Of a stretch of 64,000 nucleotides of DNA, positions 1-9,500 are shown piece after piece (within the stretch, counting starts at the first letter, position 1; the number at the start of each line of letters is the position of its first letter). The notes beneath the pieces were generated by a model. It worked only from the letters and a program-made list of their open reading frames with translations, ran no database searches and was not told the DNA's origin. A program made the position numbers and the translations under genes. The stretch covers positions 700,209 to 764,208 of the forward strand of contig RPFO01002078.1 in NCBI GenBank assembly GCA_009746045.1, given 5' to 3'. The stretch is from Mesostigma viride. Its lineage: Eukaryota > Streptophyta > Mesostigmatophyceae > Mesostigmatales > Mesostigmataceae.

Positions 1-269
1 GCTGCCTCAAAACCCACCATGGTTTGGTAGCATTTTCGTTTGTTTGCTTGTAATGAGAGGACAGCATCTGTGCTGCCTCAACACCAACCATGGTTTGGTA
101 ACAGTTTCGTTTGTTTGTTTGCAGTGAGAGGACAGCATCTGTGCTGCCTCAACACCAACCATGGTTTGGTAACAGTTTCGTTTGTTTGCTTGTAATGAGA
201 GGACAGCATCTGTGCTGCCTCAACACCAACCATGGTTTGGTAACAGTTTTGTTTGTTTGTTTGTTTTCT
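1..269. repeat. 71-bp tandem repeat, about 3.8 copies
   Basis: A unit of 71 bp beginning gaggacagcatctgtgctgc recurs at 57, 128 and 199, with a partial copy from position 1. Each unit holds the palindromic core aaccatggtt. Copies differ by only a few bases (for example cttgtaatga against tttgcagtga). Short ORFs reading through it are by-products of the repeat. No gene is recognised. Confidence 0.85.
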
Positions 270-1783
270 GTTAGTGTTTCTTGTTATTGCCTCCCGGTGC
301 TGCTTGAGCGTTAGCACCAGCCATGTCTTTACCCGCAAGTACATGCGTTTGGTAATGGCTTCTGCCACTACTGCATGCGTTATTGATTATGTGCGGCGGC
401 TGGGCAAGCTCCATGTCTAGGGAGTTGACAGCAGTGGGTTTGATTAAGGGCCCTCAGCCCTGACATAGAGAGGATCAACAGTCTCCCTAGAGGGTAGAGG
501 CTGTGCTGCCAAGAAAGCAACAATACCCTTACACTCATCCCAAATAAAATGGGGAGATCTGCGTTCAAAAGACATGACATTCATTCAGATAAGTCACGTT
601 GGGGTGGACGGAGATACTTGTCTCGTTTGCATATGCCGTCCAGCCCAGGCCGCCCACCGCCGGCGATGGGGATAGGCCAGGAGTGCTTTTATCACATAAC
701 AGCTGGAGCGTTTCTATGCTCCTCATGCTGCAGCGATAGCTTTCTGTTTGGTTATGATATGTTGAAAAGATAGCCACCGCTCTTGAGCATTATATCAGAG
801 CATGCATGAGGAAAGAAAGCAACGGACTTGCTTACGCTGGAAGCCCCAGGGGCCGGCGCGGGGCCGGTGCCTCCTGGGGGGTTGTTTTCCTGCCGCATTG
901 CCGCCGCCATGGCTGCTCCAGCAGTGGGTGCTGCTGTCGCAGCCGCCGGGGAAGAGGGTTGGTCGGTGCCCCGTAGGGGAACCGGCTCCGCCACCGGCTG
1001 GCGCACAGGGGAGGGGGGTTGTTCGGACTGCCTCGCGGCAGCCGGACCCTCCACCTGGCTGGTATTGTCATGGTTGTTCTTTTGTTTTCTTTTTCTTTGT
1101 CTTCTTTTTGTTTTGTTGTTATTGCATGCAGGCGCACCGACATCAGCCGGTGCCCTGTTGTCTGGCGGACGACGCTGATCATCATCGTCGTCCCCAAGAT
1201 ATAGTTTCTTTTTCTCTTTTTTTTCTTTTCTTTTTTTTTTTTTCCAGTGCCGGTTTGAACCGTTGTTGAGTTTGATGTTGCTGAAGAGCGTTTATAAAAT
1301 TCAAGTTAGGAATGAGAAATGAACGACGTGATATATTGCTTGAGAACACTGTATGCTGTGAGCAATGAATTGCTTGGTTCATTAGAAAATAGGTTTACCC
1401 TTTATCAACGTTCCTCTCACTGGCTGCGCCGCCAGTGACCGTTGGGTGCAGACCGTTGGCCCGAGGCCGCACGATGACAGGTAGCAGTCTAGTCACTGCA
1501 TCGTGTGATCACAGATCAATGCACGCTGCAGTACGGTCCCTATCTAGGATACTCTAGTACCGTCCAATGACAGGACACTACGTATACTGGGTACTGACAT
1601 CTGTCACGTACCCCAGTACCCAAAGTACCTATCTAGGGAAACGTATGCGACTCGACTAGCATTCCTATCTGCATAGCCCACGTGGTATTTATATTCACAT
1701 ACCAACGTAGGTTTACAAGGCTTATTCATACGTTGTATTCACAATGCCTTTGAGACTTAGTCTACAGCAAAGCATGGAGACTA
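270..1783. other. Host DNA, no supported gene
   Basis: Several overlapping short ORFs on both strands between 550 and 1270 are low-complexity (Ala/Pro/Gly-rich) and match nothing I recognise. A T-rich run ends at about 1245. From 1430 to 1783 I see unique non-coding sequence. Homology to the virus begins abruptly at about 1784, so the host-virus or deletion junction lies there. Confidence 0.5.
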
Positions 1784-1900
1784 ACTGTCGTCACCCTTCG
1801 CGTGGACGGAACTGGCGCGGCGTGTACCTCGTACCTGTTTTGCGAGCTCGAGGCCAAGATGGACGTCGGAGCCGGGCGGCAGGCGGCCGTGTACCTGTAA
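1784..1900 (+). pseudogene. Major capsid protein, C-terminal fragment (element 1)
   Basis: Only about 38 C-terminal codons remain. They read in frame to a TAA at 1898 and match the last residues of the element 2 capsid protein, including the shared ending MDVGAGRQAAVYL. The sequence before 1784 shows no capsid homology in any frame, so the gene was cut by deletion, recombination or truncated integration. A longer ORF in another frame over the same bases is not the real one. Confidence 0.8.
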
Positions 1901-1930
1901 TAATCTCTGATGGTTACTGTATAGCGATCG

Positions 1931-2101
1931 ATGGACTATCTTAAGGATCCGAGATACACAGCGAACCCGTTTAACAGAGTCACTTTGATTTTCGACACCC
2001 CCGCGATGGCTGATAAAGGTCTGGCGATTGGATTGCCGGCTAGGAAAGGTCCGCTGATGGAGCCGAGATTTCAGTACCCGTTGCCAGCCTCAAAAAAATA
2101 G
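1931..2101 (+). CDS. Small conserved PLV protein, 56 aa (element 1)
   Basis: The ORF starts MDYLKDPRYTANPFNRVTL and ends with QYPLPASKK. Its homologue at 21438 in element 2 has the same ends (MDYLKDPRYTANPLNRVTL, QYPLPKK) and differs mainly in the middle. It lies 30 nt after the capsid stop codon in both elements, and a TATA sits at 1919-1922, 9 nt before the ATG. Conservation between two diverged viruses and the fixed position behind the capsid gene argue for a real gene, perhaps a minor virion protein (inference). I do not recognise the family. Confidence 0.75.
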   Translation: MDYLKDPRYTANPFNRVTLIFDTPAMADKGLAIGLPARKGPLMEPRFQYPLPASKK

Positions 2102-2126
2102 TGTCAGTTTGTAGTATATCAGCAGC

Positions 2127-3812
2127 ATGTCTTTCGATTACGGTGTATGTCCTGCTTTGATTAATAAAAAAAAGCGCGTCATTTCGCCTTCCATAACATT
2201 AACGACCACAACCGGAACACATCCTAGCGCGTCTCCAATTACAGTTACAGCGACGTTCAGCCAACCGGTCACGGGGTTCGCCTTAGACGATATCGTCGTA
2301 GTCAACGGGGCCATTGCCAGCCTGAATGGCAGCGGGGCGTCGTACTCCTTCCAAGTGACGCCCACGACCGCTTATTCGCCGACTACAGTAGGCGTCGGAG
2401 CAGGGGCGGTGGTTAACTTGAAGGGGGCACGGAACAAAGCCTCGACTCCATTGGTCTTCACGTACTCACCCCCTCCAACGGTGACTCTCGCGACTACCGC
2501 GGGCTCGACGCCATCCTCGACACCCGTTGACGTGACCGCCACGTTCAGCAGGTCCGTCACGGGGTTCGCGCTGGGCGATATCACGGCGACAAACGGGACA
2601 GCCGCCAACCTGACCGGCAGCGGGGCGTCGTACGCCTTCCAGGTGACGCCAACTACAGCCAATTCTGCCACGAACGTTAGCGTGGGCGCGGGTGCTGTTG
2701 TTGACGCATCGACAGGGAACGCCAACGTGGCATCTAACACACTGTCGTTCACGTACTCGGCGAATCCGTCGGTGACTCTTGCGTCCGGAACCCCGACGGG
2801 TGCCGTTTACCCAGTCACGGCCACTTTTAGCACGTCGATCGCCGGGTTCTCGTTGGGCGACATCACCGTAACCAACGGAACCGCGTCCAACTTGTTGGGA
2901 AGTGGCGCCACGTACACGTTCGACGTGACCCCTACCATGTCTGACTTCGCGACGACGGTAAGCATGGGCGCGGGCACCGTGACGAGCGCGACGTCAGGGC
3001 TTGGAAACACGACATCAAACACACTGTCATTCACGTACAATTACAACCCGGCAACGGACCCCGCACTGTTCGCGTGGTACGATCCGTCCGACAGCGCCAC
3101 GATGTTCAGCGACACGTCCGGCACGACCCAGCAAAACACGGCGGGCGGGAACGTGATGCGCGTGAACGACAAGGGGCCGAACGGGTACCACGTGACGCAG
3201 GCAAATTCCGCCAAGTGTCCGACACTGGATACGGCGGAGTTGAACTCGAAACGGTCCCTCCGTTTTATCAACTCGCGGTCTGGCTTGCTAGAGTCCGTTA
3301 ACAATTTTTGGAATGCGGTCGGGGCAAGTGCGAGTGTTTTTTTAGTCGCCAAACAGCTAACGACTGCGACGTATCCATTGATGGGAGGGGCGACAGCTAC
3401 TCGAGGATACATGCTAGGATCGTCGAACGGCATTTGTTACCTCGCGTCTTATCAGTCAGAGGCACAGACCGTTATCCTCTTTACTCCAAACAGTGTGCGC
3501 GACACCGTGAGCACCAAGGATCAGTTCTTTGACAACAAGGCACACGTCATGGCGCTTTCATGCAACAGCAGTACAAACGCCTTTATTACCCGATTTGACG
3601 GACGAGCTGGCTATGACAGAATGGGATCGGACCCTACAACTGGTTCAGGGAATCTCTCTATTGGAGGAGACGCGTCCAACGCGAGTCGTGCCTTTGACGG
3701 GTGGATCGGCGAGGTCCTGGTCTACAACACCGCCAAGACCGCGGCCGAGCTTGAGCTGATCCGCGGGCACCTCGTGGCCAAGTGGGGCACCCCCGCCGCC
3801 ATACCAACGTAG
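2127..3812 (+). CDS. Adhesin-like protein: three Ig-like repeats plus a lectin-like domain, 561 aa (element 1)
   Basis: The first 25 residues are short and Lys-rich (CPALINKKKRV). Three bacterial-type Ig-like repeats follow, at about residues 30-115, 120-205 and 210-295. Each has the pattern PVTVTATFS..VTGF.L.DI, then NG, then an SGA/TY stretch and VTP. From about 300 to the end is a concanavalin A/LamG-like domain starting DPALFAWYDPSDSATMF and closing with FDGWIGEVLVYNTAK..ELE.IRG.LVAKWG. Such modules in bacterial and phage surface proteins bind glycans or partner cells, so a virion attachment role is likely (inference). The reading frame is intact here, unlike the element 2 copy. TATA at 2115-2118 precedes the ATG. 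Confidence 0.85.
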   Translation: MSFDYGVCPALINKKKRVISPSITLTTTTGTHPSASPITVTATFSQPVTGFALDDIVVVNGAIASLNGSGASYSFQVTPTTAYSPTTVGVGAGAVVNLKGARNKASTPLVFTYSPPPTVTLATTAGSTPSSTPVDVTATFSRSVTGFALGDITATNGTAANLTGSGASYAFQVTPTTANSATNVSVGAGAVVDASTGNANVASNTLSFTYSANPSVTLASGTPTGAVYPVTATFSTSIAGFSLGDITVTNGTASNLLGSGATYTFDVTPTMSDFATTVSMGAGTVTSATSGLGNTTSNTLSFTYNYNPATDPALFAWYDPSDSATMFSDTSGTTQQNTAGGNVMRVNDKGPNGYHVTQANSAKCPTLDTAELNSKRSLRFINSRSGLLESVNNFWNAVGASASVFLVAKQLTTATYPLMGGATATRGYMLGSSNGICYLASYQSEAQTVILFTPNSVRDTVSTKDQFFDNKAHVMALSCNSSTNAFITRFDGRAGYDRMGSDPTTGSGNLSIGGDASNASRAFDGWIGEVLVYNTAKTAAELELIRGHLVAKWGTPAAIPT

Positions 3813-3855
3813 ATAGCCGGTTGAACTATTATCTCTCGTAAGATGTAACAAAGCC

Positions 3856-4353
3856 ATGGACTATCCGTATTTCTACCAAGTCATCTTAGACTCCGGGAAG
3901 GCACAAGAGTTCAATGAAACGACCATGCGGGCCGTGTTTGTCGTAAAGCCAGACGCTAGGGCTCCTGTAATCGACGATACCTGGCGTGGAGGAGCACATG
4001 CGGCTTATATGGCCAATGTCGAAGGCGCGAGCAATTACAAGACTATCGGACTAGTCTCGCCGGATTTCACGGGCGGGTCGCACAACTTAAACGACGAGGT
4101 GGCGTTAGTATCTGACGAATGCTACGGGACCGAGGCGACATCCTACAACATGATAAACGACCACAGCTATTTCAATCTCGAGAACCCATTCCTGTTCCGA
4201 AACGGAGGGCGTTTGACGGTGCGGATGGTTCATCTGGACCGCGGCGACGGCGACGCTGACTATGTGTCACCTAATTCCGCAGACAGCTTTCTTGTCGTCC
4301 TGCGTTTCGAGAAGATTCGCGGATTCGATTCGTGTAAATGCCATCACAAGTAG
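3856..4353 (+). CDS. Conserved PLV protein of unknown function, 165 aa (element 1)
   Basis: It is homologous throughout to 23368-23862 in element 2: both start MDYP.FYQ, share DTWRGG or STWRGG near residue 50, NDH.(Y/F)FNL near 115, FRNGGRL near 130, and end FEKIRGFD.CKCHHK. The C-terminal Cys-Lys-Cys-His-His cluster could bind a metal (inference). It follows the adhesin gene by 43 nt; the leader motif aactattatctc is shared with the element 2 copy. No signal peptide or membrane segment is evident. I do not recognise the family. Confidence 0.75.
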   Translation: MDYPYFYQVILDSGKAQEFNETTMRAVFVVKPDARAPVIDDTWRGGAHAAYMANVEGASNYKTIGLVSPDFTGGSHNLNDEVALVSDECYGTEATSYNMINDHSYFNLENPFLFRNGGRLTVRMVHLDRGDGDADYVSPNSADSFLVVLRFEKIRGFDSCKCHHK

Positions 4354-4407
4354 ACAGGATTTAACGCGTAATGACTCAGTGTAAATGGTGTCTGTTATCG
4401 TATTTTG

Positions 4408-4416
4408 ATTAATAAA
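4408..4416 (+). terminator. Polyadenylation-like AATAAA signal
   Basis: AATAAA lies about 55 nt after the stop codon at 4353 and before the next gene at 4450. A matching pair of AATAAA hexamers lies at 24064-24090 in element 2, at the same place in the gene order. Confidence 0.35.
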
Positions 4417-4449
4417 TTATCTTACATGAATCTATAAAACGTTTCCAGC

Positions 4450-4827
4450 ATGTTCGTTACCATGAATGACATTCTCAATTGCATCGAGGCCTGCAAACCG
4501 GGCAGTGGCGGGTACATCCAGAGCGGCACGCGGAGGTCCGTCAACGCCGCAGAAGTCGCGCGAGTTTCTTGCACTGTCGCCGGAAAGCCCGACCCGTACG
4601 AGGACAATTACAATCTCGAATTAGACCAACTAGACGATCCACGAATCTTCTCGTCGGCCGCTGTGTGCGCCTTAGAAGACGACGCGGATCTGGACGAAAT
4701 TATCAAGGCGTGCGAGGACTTGGTTGTTGTGTCCATAATGGCCGGCTGTGTCACCGGTCGACAATCCATTTCCTCGTCGACATTTGACCAAGTGAAGGAA
4801 CGGCTGCAGCTCCTGAGAGTCGAGTGA
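4450..4827 (+). CDS. Conserved PLV protein of unknown function, 125 aa (element 1)
   Basis: It matches 24121-24501 in element 2 along its whole length: both start MFVTMNDILNCIEACKPGSG, continue GYIQ, then NAAEVAR.SC..AGKPDPY and SIMAGCVTGRQSISS. The protein is acidic and looks mainly helical. In both viruses it is the last gene before the terminal repeat, and a tctata motif lies about 15 nt before the ATG. Function unknown; the several conserved cysteines (residues 11, 15 and others) are the most striking feature. Confidence 0.75.
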   Translation: MFVTMNDILNCIEACKPGSGGYIQSGTRRSVNAAEVARVSCTVAGKPDPYEDNYNLELDQLDDPRIFSSAAVCALEDDADLDEIIKACEDLVVVSIMAGCVTGRQSISSSTFDQVKERLQLLRVE

Positions 4828-4971
4828 CACCTCCGCTCCTCTCCCGCGACGGCGCATGAATTCGCAGGAACGCGCAGGCGATCAGGCGTGTGTTTTGCGT
4901 GTGTGTGTTTTCTTGCGTTTTTCTCTCAGACGTCTCTCTCTCCCAGGTATCGGCGTGATGAGCTCGGTATA

Positions 4972-5029
4972 GTCGGGTTGGGACCAACTTTAGATTACAG
5001 TTTGTAAATAAAGTTGGTCCAAACCCGAC
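4972..5029. other. Terminal-repeat hairpin A of element 1
   Basis: A 21-nt stem with one mismatch. The left arm runs from gtcgggttggg to caacttta, and the right arm from taaagttggtcc to aaacccgac. The loop is about 16 nt. It corresponds in position and form to the hairpins of element 2 but not in sequence, apart from the aacttta/taaagtt core. Confidence 0.75.
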
Positions 5030-5193
5030 ACCCCTCTTAAAGCTGTCTCGAGTATCGAACAAAAAAACGAACAAGCCAGACACAACACCCGCGACGGAGC
5101 AGGACTCGCACAAAAGTTCCGCGAATTTCCCAGGCGAGGGCCGGATTTTCAGCGACCCGGGTGCGCGCTGGCCTGTGAGCTAGATTTCTCGAT

Positions 5194-5254
5194 GTTCGGC
5201 GTGTTACTCAACTTTTGCAAGGTTTTTGTATAAAAGTTGAGCAGCACGCCGAAC
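5194..5254. other. Terminal-repeat hairpin B of element 1
   Basis: A 23-nt stem with two mismatches: arms gttcggcgtg..caactttt and aaaagttga..cacgccgaac. The loop is about 15 nt and runs into gtataaaag, a TATA-box-like word reading toward the virus end. Confidence 0.75.
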
Positions 5255-5432
5255 CTTCTCCCCAAGTTCTCAAGCACTATCACTGCCCGCGATCGGGCAA
5301 AACAGAGGTCGTATTTTTCGTGTCGATGCGAATCGCGCGTTCCCCACGAACGACACCGGCCGTCCACGGAGGTCCCGCGCGTTCTGCGGTTGGTGCGTGG
5401 CGTGGTTTGGGCGGTGGTTGATGGTTCTGTCA

Positions 5433-5499
5433 GAATAGGCAAAATTGCTCAGATATACTTAGAACTTCCTTTAAAATCTCTGAGCAATTTTGCCTATTC
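5433..5499. other. Terminal-repeat hairpin C of element 1
   Basis: A perfect 21-bp stem: the left arm begins gaataggcaaaattgctcag and the right arm is its exact reverse complement, ending at 5499. The loop is about 25 nt and ends in tttaaaa. Confidence 0.8.
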
Positions 5500-5732
5500 C
5501 ACACACACTCACATGTTGACGCGGTGACAGATGCCAGAATTTCTATGGCCTCCTAAAGCCCCGCGACCCCTGAGCCTGGGTTGGCAAGGGTCGGGAAGGC
5601 GTGGCTGCACCGTGACAGATGTCAGTAGCAAACCAAAACCCAATATTTTATCACTCAGTTATCACTCAACCATCATCACTCAAGAATGGCTCCCCGGTAC
5701 CCCACATGACCCCATCACTCAATGAGGGGCTA

Positions 5733-5741
5733 TATACATAT
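5733..5741. other. Candidate attachment core TATACATAT (left)
   Basis: TATACATAT occurs at the exact junction between element 1 and element 2 and again in direct orientation at 25227-25235, at the far end of element 2. It may be the crossover core of the tyrosine recombinase or a target-site duplication. The word is near-palindromic and the region is AT-rich, so chance is not excluded. Confidence 0.45.
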
Positions 5742-6028
5742 TAGCCCTCATTGAGTGATAAGGGCTTGTGGGGTACCGGGGAGCCATTCTTGAGTGATGA
5801 TGATTGAGTGATAATTGAGTGATAAAATATCGGGAGTTTTAGACTTTTTTACTGACACCCGCCACGGCCGAGTGGCCATTCCCGGCCCCTGCCAACCTTG
5901 GCTCAGAGGTCGCCGGGCTTTTGATGTGCTTCAAGATGCTTGCGACCGTCACGCCCCCCATTGGACCAACGCGGGTAATACACGTGTTCGTCGAAAACGC
6001 GGGGTGTGTGAGAAAGAGTTAAGAGGGT

Positions 6029-6086
6029 TTAGGGTTTGTGCCAACTTTTATAACAAACCTAAAACTAAACTTGGCACAAACCCTAA
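6029..6086. other. Left-repeat hairpin, copy 1 (element 2)
   Basis: 20-nt stem with one mismatch: ttagggtttgtgccaacttt pairs with a right arm running aaacttggcaca to accctaa. The loop is 18 nt. Telomere-like tttaggg forms the base of the stem. Confidence 0.8.
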
Positions 6087-6239
6087 CGCACGAAACAACA
6101 GCGCCGGGGGTCGCCAGCGCTAAAAACAGGTGCATGCAAGTGCGCGGTCCGACCGTGTTCTTGGCGAAAAGACGAAACGCGGTCGGGTCGGTGAAAAGAC
6201 GCCTGAAAAACGCGGGGGGTGAGAACGGTTTAAGAGGGT

Positions 6240-6297
6240 TTAGGGTTTGTGCCAACTTTTATAACAAACCTAAAACTAAACTTGGCACAAACCCTAA
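6240..6297. other. Left-repeat hairpin, copy 2 (element 2)
   Basis: Same 58-nt hairpin as at 6029-6086, 211 nt further in, again preceded by aagaggg. The sequence between the two copies is unrelated to the hairpin. Confidence 0.8.
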
Positions 6298-6572
6298 CAC
6301 CCGAGACAACAGCGGCGGGGGTCGCCAGCCCAAAAAAACTGGGCCGGAAACCACACCTGCGCGCACATGGAAAGTGGTCCTGCTCGGACCTGCGCGGAAC
6401 TTCCGTGAAAGTCTGCGTCCTCGCGGTACTCGGGAAGGGCGGGAGAGGGGGTGGCGGGGTTTTGGAGGTGTTTTAAATTTTCTCAGACTGTTTATGTATG
6501 TGGCCCTTGCTACCACCAAGGACTCTGTTCATCTCTGGCCGGACGCGGAGTCCTTGTTAGCCGGTTAGCCTT

Positions 6573-9500
6573 TTACTTCGACAGAAACTGGTAACCGTCT
6601 TGGAGTTTGCTAGTTTTATAAAACTCCCTGACGGACTTAGCGCTGTCCGCGATCTCTCTCTGTCCCCCAAGCCACTCAGGTTTGTAACGATCCAAAAAAT
6701 TCAGCATCTCGGCCTTGGAGATCTCCACGCCCGGTGCCTTCCCCTTCCCCTCACCTTCGATGCACTCCACGTCGATGTCCAGAGACGTTTTGAGAATTTT
6801 CTCCAACACTCCGACACACTTGTCAAAGCTAAGACACCCAGGGTCGTCCTTACTGTTCCTCCTATAGTCAAACACGGACCGGAACCGTGGGCCTAGTTTG
6901 TAGATGTACTCCTTGTCCGCCCTGTTGACCACTTCTAACACCTTGTCACGCGGGAGTGTCATACTCTCAGCGCTGCCCCCGTCGAGGCAGAACTCCATGA
7001 TCCCGCTCCCTCGCAGGAGTTCCCTTGTAACGGCAAGCTTGTTCAGTGCCGCCGACTTCTTGTTGGCCATTAGGACGAAAACATCGGCACTCTCCCTCGC
7101 CCGCTCCTCGACGTCCTTCACTGTATCGCCCCATCCCAACTCAGTGACGCGGGAGTACTGCTCCCTTGCTGTATACTTGTCGCGGTTCTCCTCCTCCGCC
7201 AGCCAATACGCGAGGTCATCGTCGATGAGGTGGCGAGGGATCTTGTAGGCCTTGTGGCACAGTTCGTAGATGTCGATCAGCTTCGACTCTTTGGCTGACA
7301 GAAACTCGCGGTCGGCCTTCCTGCGCTCAAGCTCTTTGTACTCCTCCTCACTCATGATGTACCACTTGTGGGTCTCCTTCATCTTCTTCGTGAGCTTCGG
7401 GGCTTTCGTCGAATCCTCGGGTGGGACATCGCCAACTATCTTGACGCCATACCGAGTCTTTAGCATCTCAATCGTCCGCTCCTTGTAGTAGCTCCTCGAC
7501 ACCCCGAGCTCCTCGAGGTTTCGGCAACACAGGTTGTAGATCGGCGACTTATCACCAAAAATCCTTTCGTAGTCCTCGCCCCATCCTTTGATGACACTCT
7601 TCTTGTGTCCCTTCATCAGCATGAAAAGTCTGTCCCGCTCCTCGCGGGTGCGCGCCTTGATGTCCGCGAATCTGTATGGAGGGCGCGACTTGGTGGTCGT
7701 GCTGTCGAGGTAGAAGACATACATCTTACCCTCTCGCAACTGCCGGACGCGGTACATTTGCTGCACTGACGTCGTGTATTGGGGACGCCCGACACCGTTC
7801 CTCAGCATGCACACCATTATGTCGAATGTCGGGAGTGTGTAGGAGACCCCCACAGAAATAGTTGGACTGTACACGAGGAAGTCGACGTCTTTCCACGCCT
7901 CGTTTGCGCCGAGCTCGAGGTCGGCCTTTGGGGTTTTGGCGGTGTATACCTTGACGTTCTTGCCGACTAGAACGTCCTTTAACGGCTCCATGATTCGGTC
8001 TATCGTCTTCTCCGCCTCTGACGCCATGAGGATGACCTTCTTCCCCTGAATCAGCCCCTCGCGGCACGGGCGCACGCCTCTGTCGATCCACGCGGCCTCC
8101 TTCCTCTTCTCTGACACGATGTCGACCCACTCCAGTTCGCGGTTTGTAGGGCGCACGTATGTGTTCTTTATCACGTGGAAGTTCTCAGACGGGCGGAAGT
8201 GGCGGATGAAGTCGACTACCCCCGCCGTTATGTAGGCGTCAGACGCAATCAGGATCTTGGCGTCTCTTATCATCTCCGTGAACATCCTCAGAACGTCTCC
8301 CCTGTTCTTGATGAGGCTGTTAGAGAAGGCGGAGAAGACATTGGAAACCTCATCCAGTACAAGGACATCGGACCTGTGACAAGACAAGCGCAGGATACTG
8401 TTGATGACGATCAGCACGCGGGGGTCTGTTATCAGCCACCCGTTACTGTCTTTCTTCAGTTTGCACTTACGCAGGTAGTGCCTGAAACCCCCTCCTTGCC
8501 CGACCAGCTCCATGTACTCGGCCGCTCTGTCCATCAGAGTTTCGGACAGTATCCCCTTGTTGAGGTAGAACTCCTCCTGCCTTGACAGCGAGATGTTGGC
8601 GAAGATGTTGACGATGCGGGCATCTCCGTTTTTTGCGACGATCGCCTTTTCGAGAGCGCGGATCGCCTCTGACTTGCCGGTGCCCATGCCAGACTCGATG
8701 ATGTATGTGTGTTTCTCGTTGGAGGAGATTGCGTGCGATATTGTGGAGATGTCAAAGTGGCGCACCTTGTCCTCGCAGTAGACTTGGGTGAACTCGACAG
8801 ACTCTGAGATGTACTCAAAACGATCGGCGATCTGTACAGTGGCGTCTCCCGCGTCTTGGTGAAAGCACCCCACAGCGACCCTCCCATCGGCGTATTCGAT
8901 CACTTTTGCACCGTGCCCTGGACTGTCATGTTTACGCTTGCATACCAAACACGGGATTTCTGGATGTAGGGAAAATTTGGTGATGTAGAAGAACTCGCCG
9001 TGCGAGTCTGGTCCGAATCTTTCCACGCTTTTCGGGAAAACGCCGGGGATGGCTTTGGCCATCGCCTCCATTGTCCTGGTGACGCACGAGGTGTCTACCC
9101 TTGTTTTTTTCAATGGCGACGAACGCCTCGCCCCCCCCCTGATCGGCGACTCTCTCTTCTTGCCCACTCCCTCCATCTGTGGAGCTACCCAACCGTCTTG
9201 AAACTTCGGGTACTGCGCGCCGGTCATGTCCGTCTCGTCATAAATGTTGATAAGGTGTTTCTCGATGTCCTGTGATCCGTCGAGAATGCGCAGAGTTCTT
9301 GACGGATCCTTTTCGCCAAATTTGTGCATTCCGATGCACCGGAAGCACCTATAATCCGAGTAGACCGTCTCGTCCAACGCCAATTTGAGACTGAGTCTCG
9401 TCTTGTACTTCTCTGGGTTTCTTTTCATGTCCAAAATGTTGGCAGCACAATACGGGCGCCCTTTTTCCCTGCTTACCAGTTCAGCCGCAGCGTCACGCAA

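Larger units (their letters stand above)
1784..5732 (+). mobile_element. Element 1: 5'-truncated Polinton-like virus remnant
   Basis: This stretch is collinear with 21291-25230 of element 2: capsid C-terminus, small protein, Ig-like/lectin adhesin, two unknown proteins, terminal repeat. Everything left of the capsid C-terminus is missing. The small flanking proteins are clearly diverged between the two elements, while the middle of the adhesin gene is nearly identical. Element 1 is therefore a related but distinct virus, not a simple copy. Its right end abuts the left end of element 2 in the same orientation. Confidence 0.85.
4828..5732. repeat. Right terminal repeat of element 1
   Basis: The outer part, from about 5560, matches the outer end of element 2: clustered atcactcaa direct repeats, the gaatggctccccggtacccc block at about 5683-5703, and cactcaatgagggg at the edge. 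The inner part has no sequence match to the element 2 terminal repeat but has the same layout, a series of hairpins (4972-5029, 5194-5254, 5433-5499). The matching left copy is absent because element 1 is truncated. Confidence 0.75.
5733..6463. repeat. Left terminal inverted repeat of element 2
   Basis: 731 nt, the reverse complement of 24500-25230, with both copies the same length. The outer 90 nt carry repeated ttgagtgat words. Further in are two copies of a 58-nt hairpin, each preceded by gggtttaggg. The inner limit is the shared tract ggcggggtttt. Confidence 0.92.

Noticed and set aside
1744-1944. 66-aa ORF over the element 1 capsid remnant
   Set aside because: It is out of frame with the conserved capsid C-terminus at 1784-1900.
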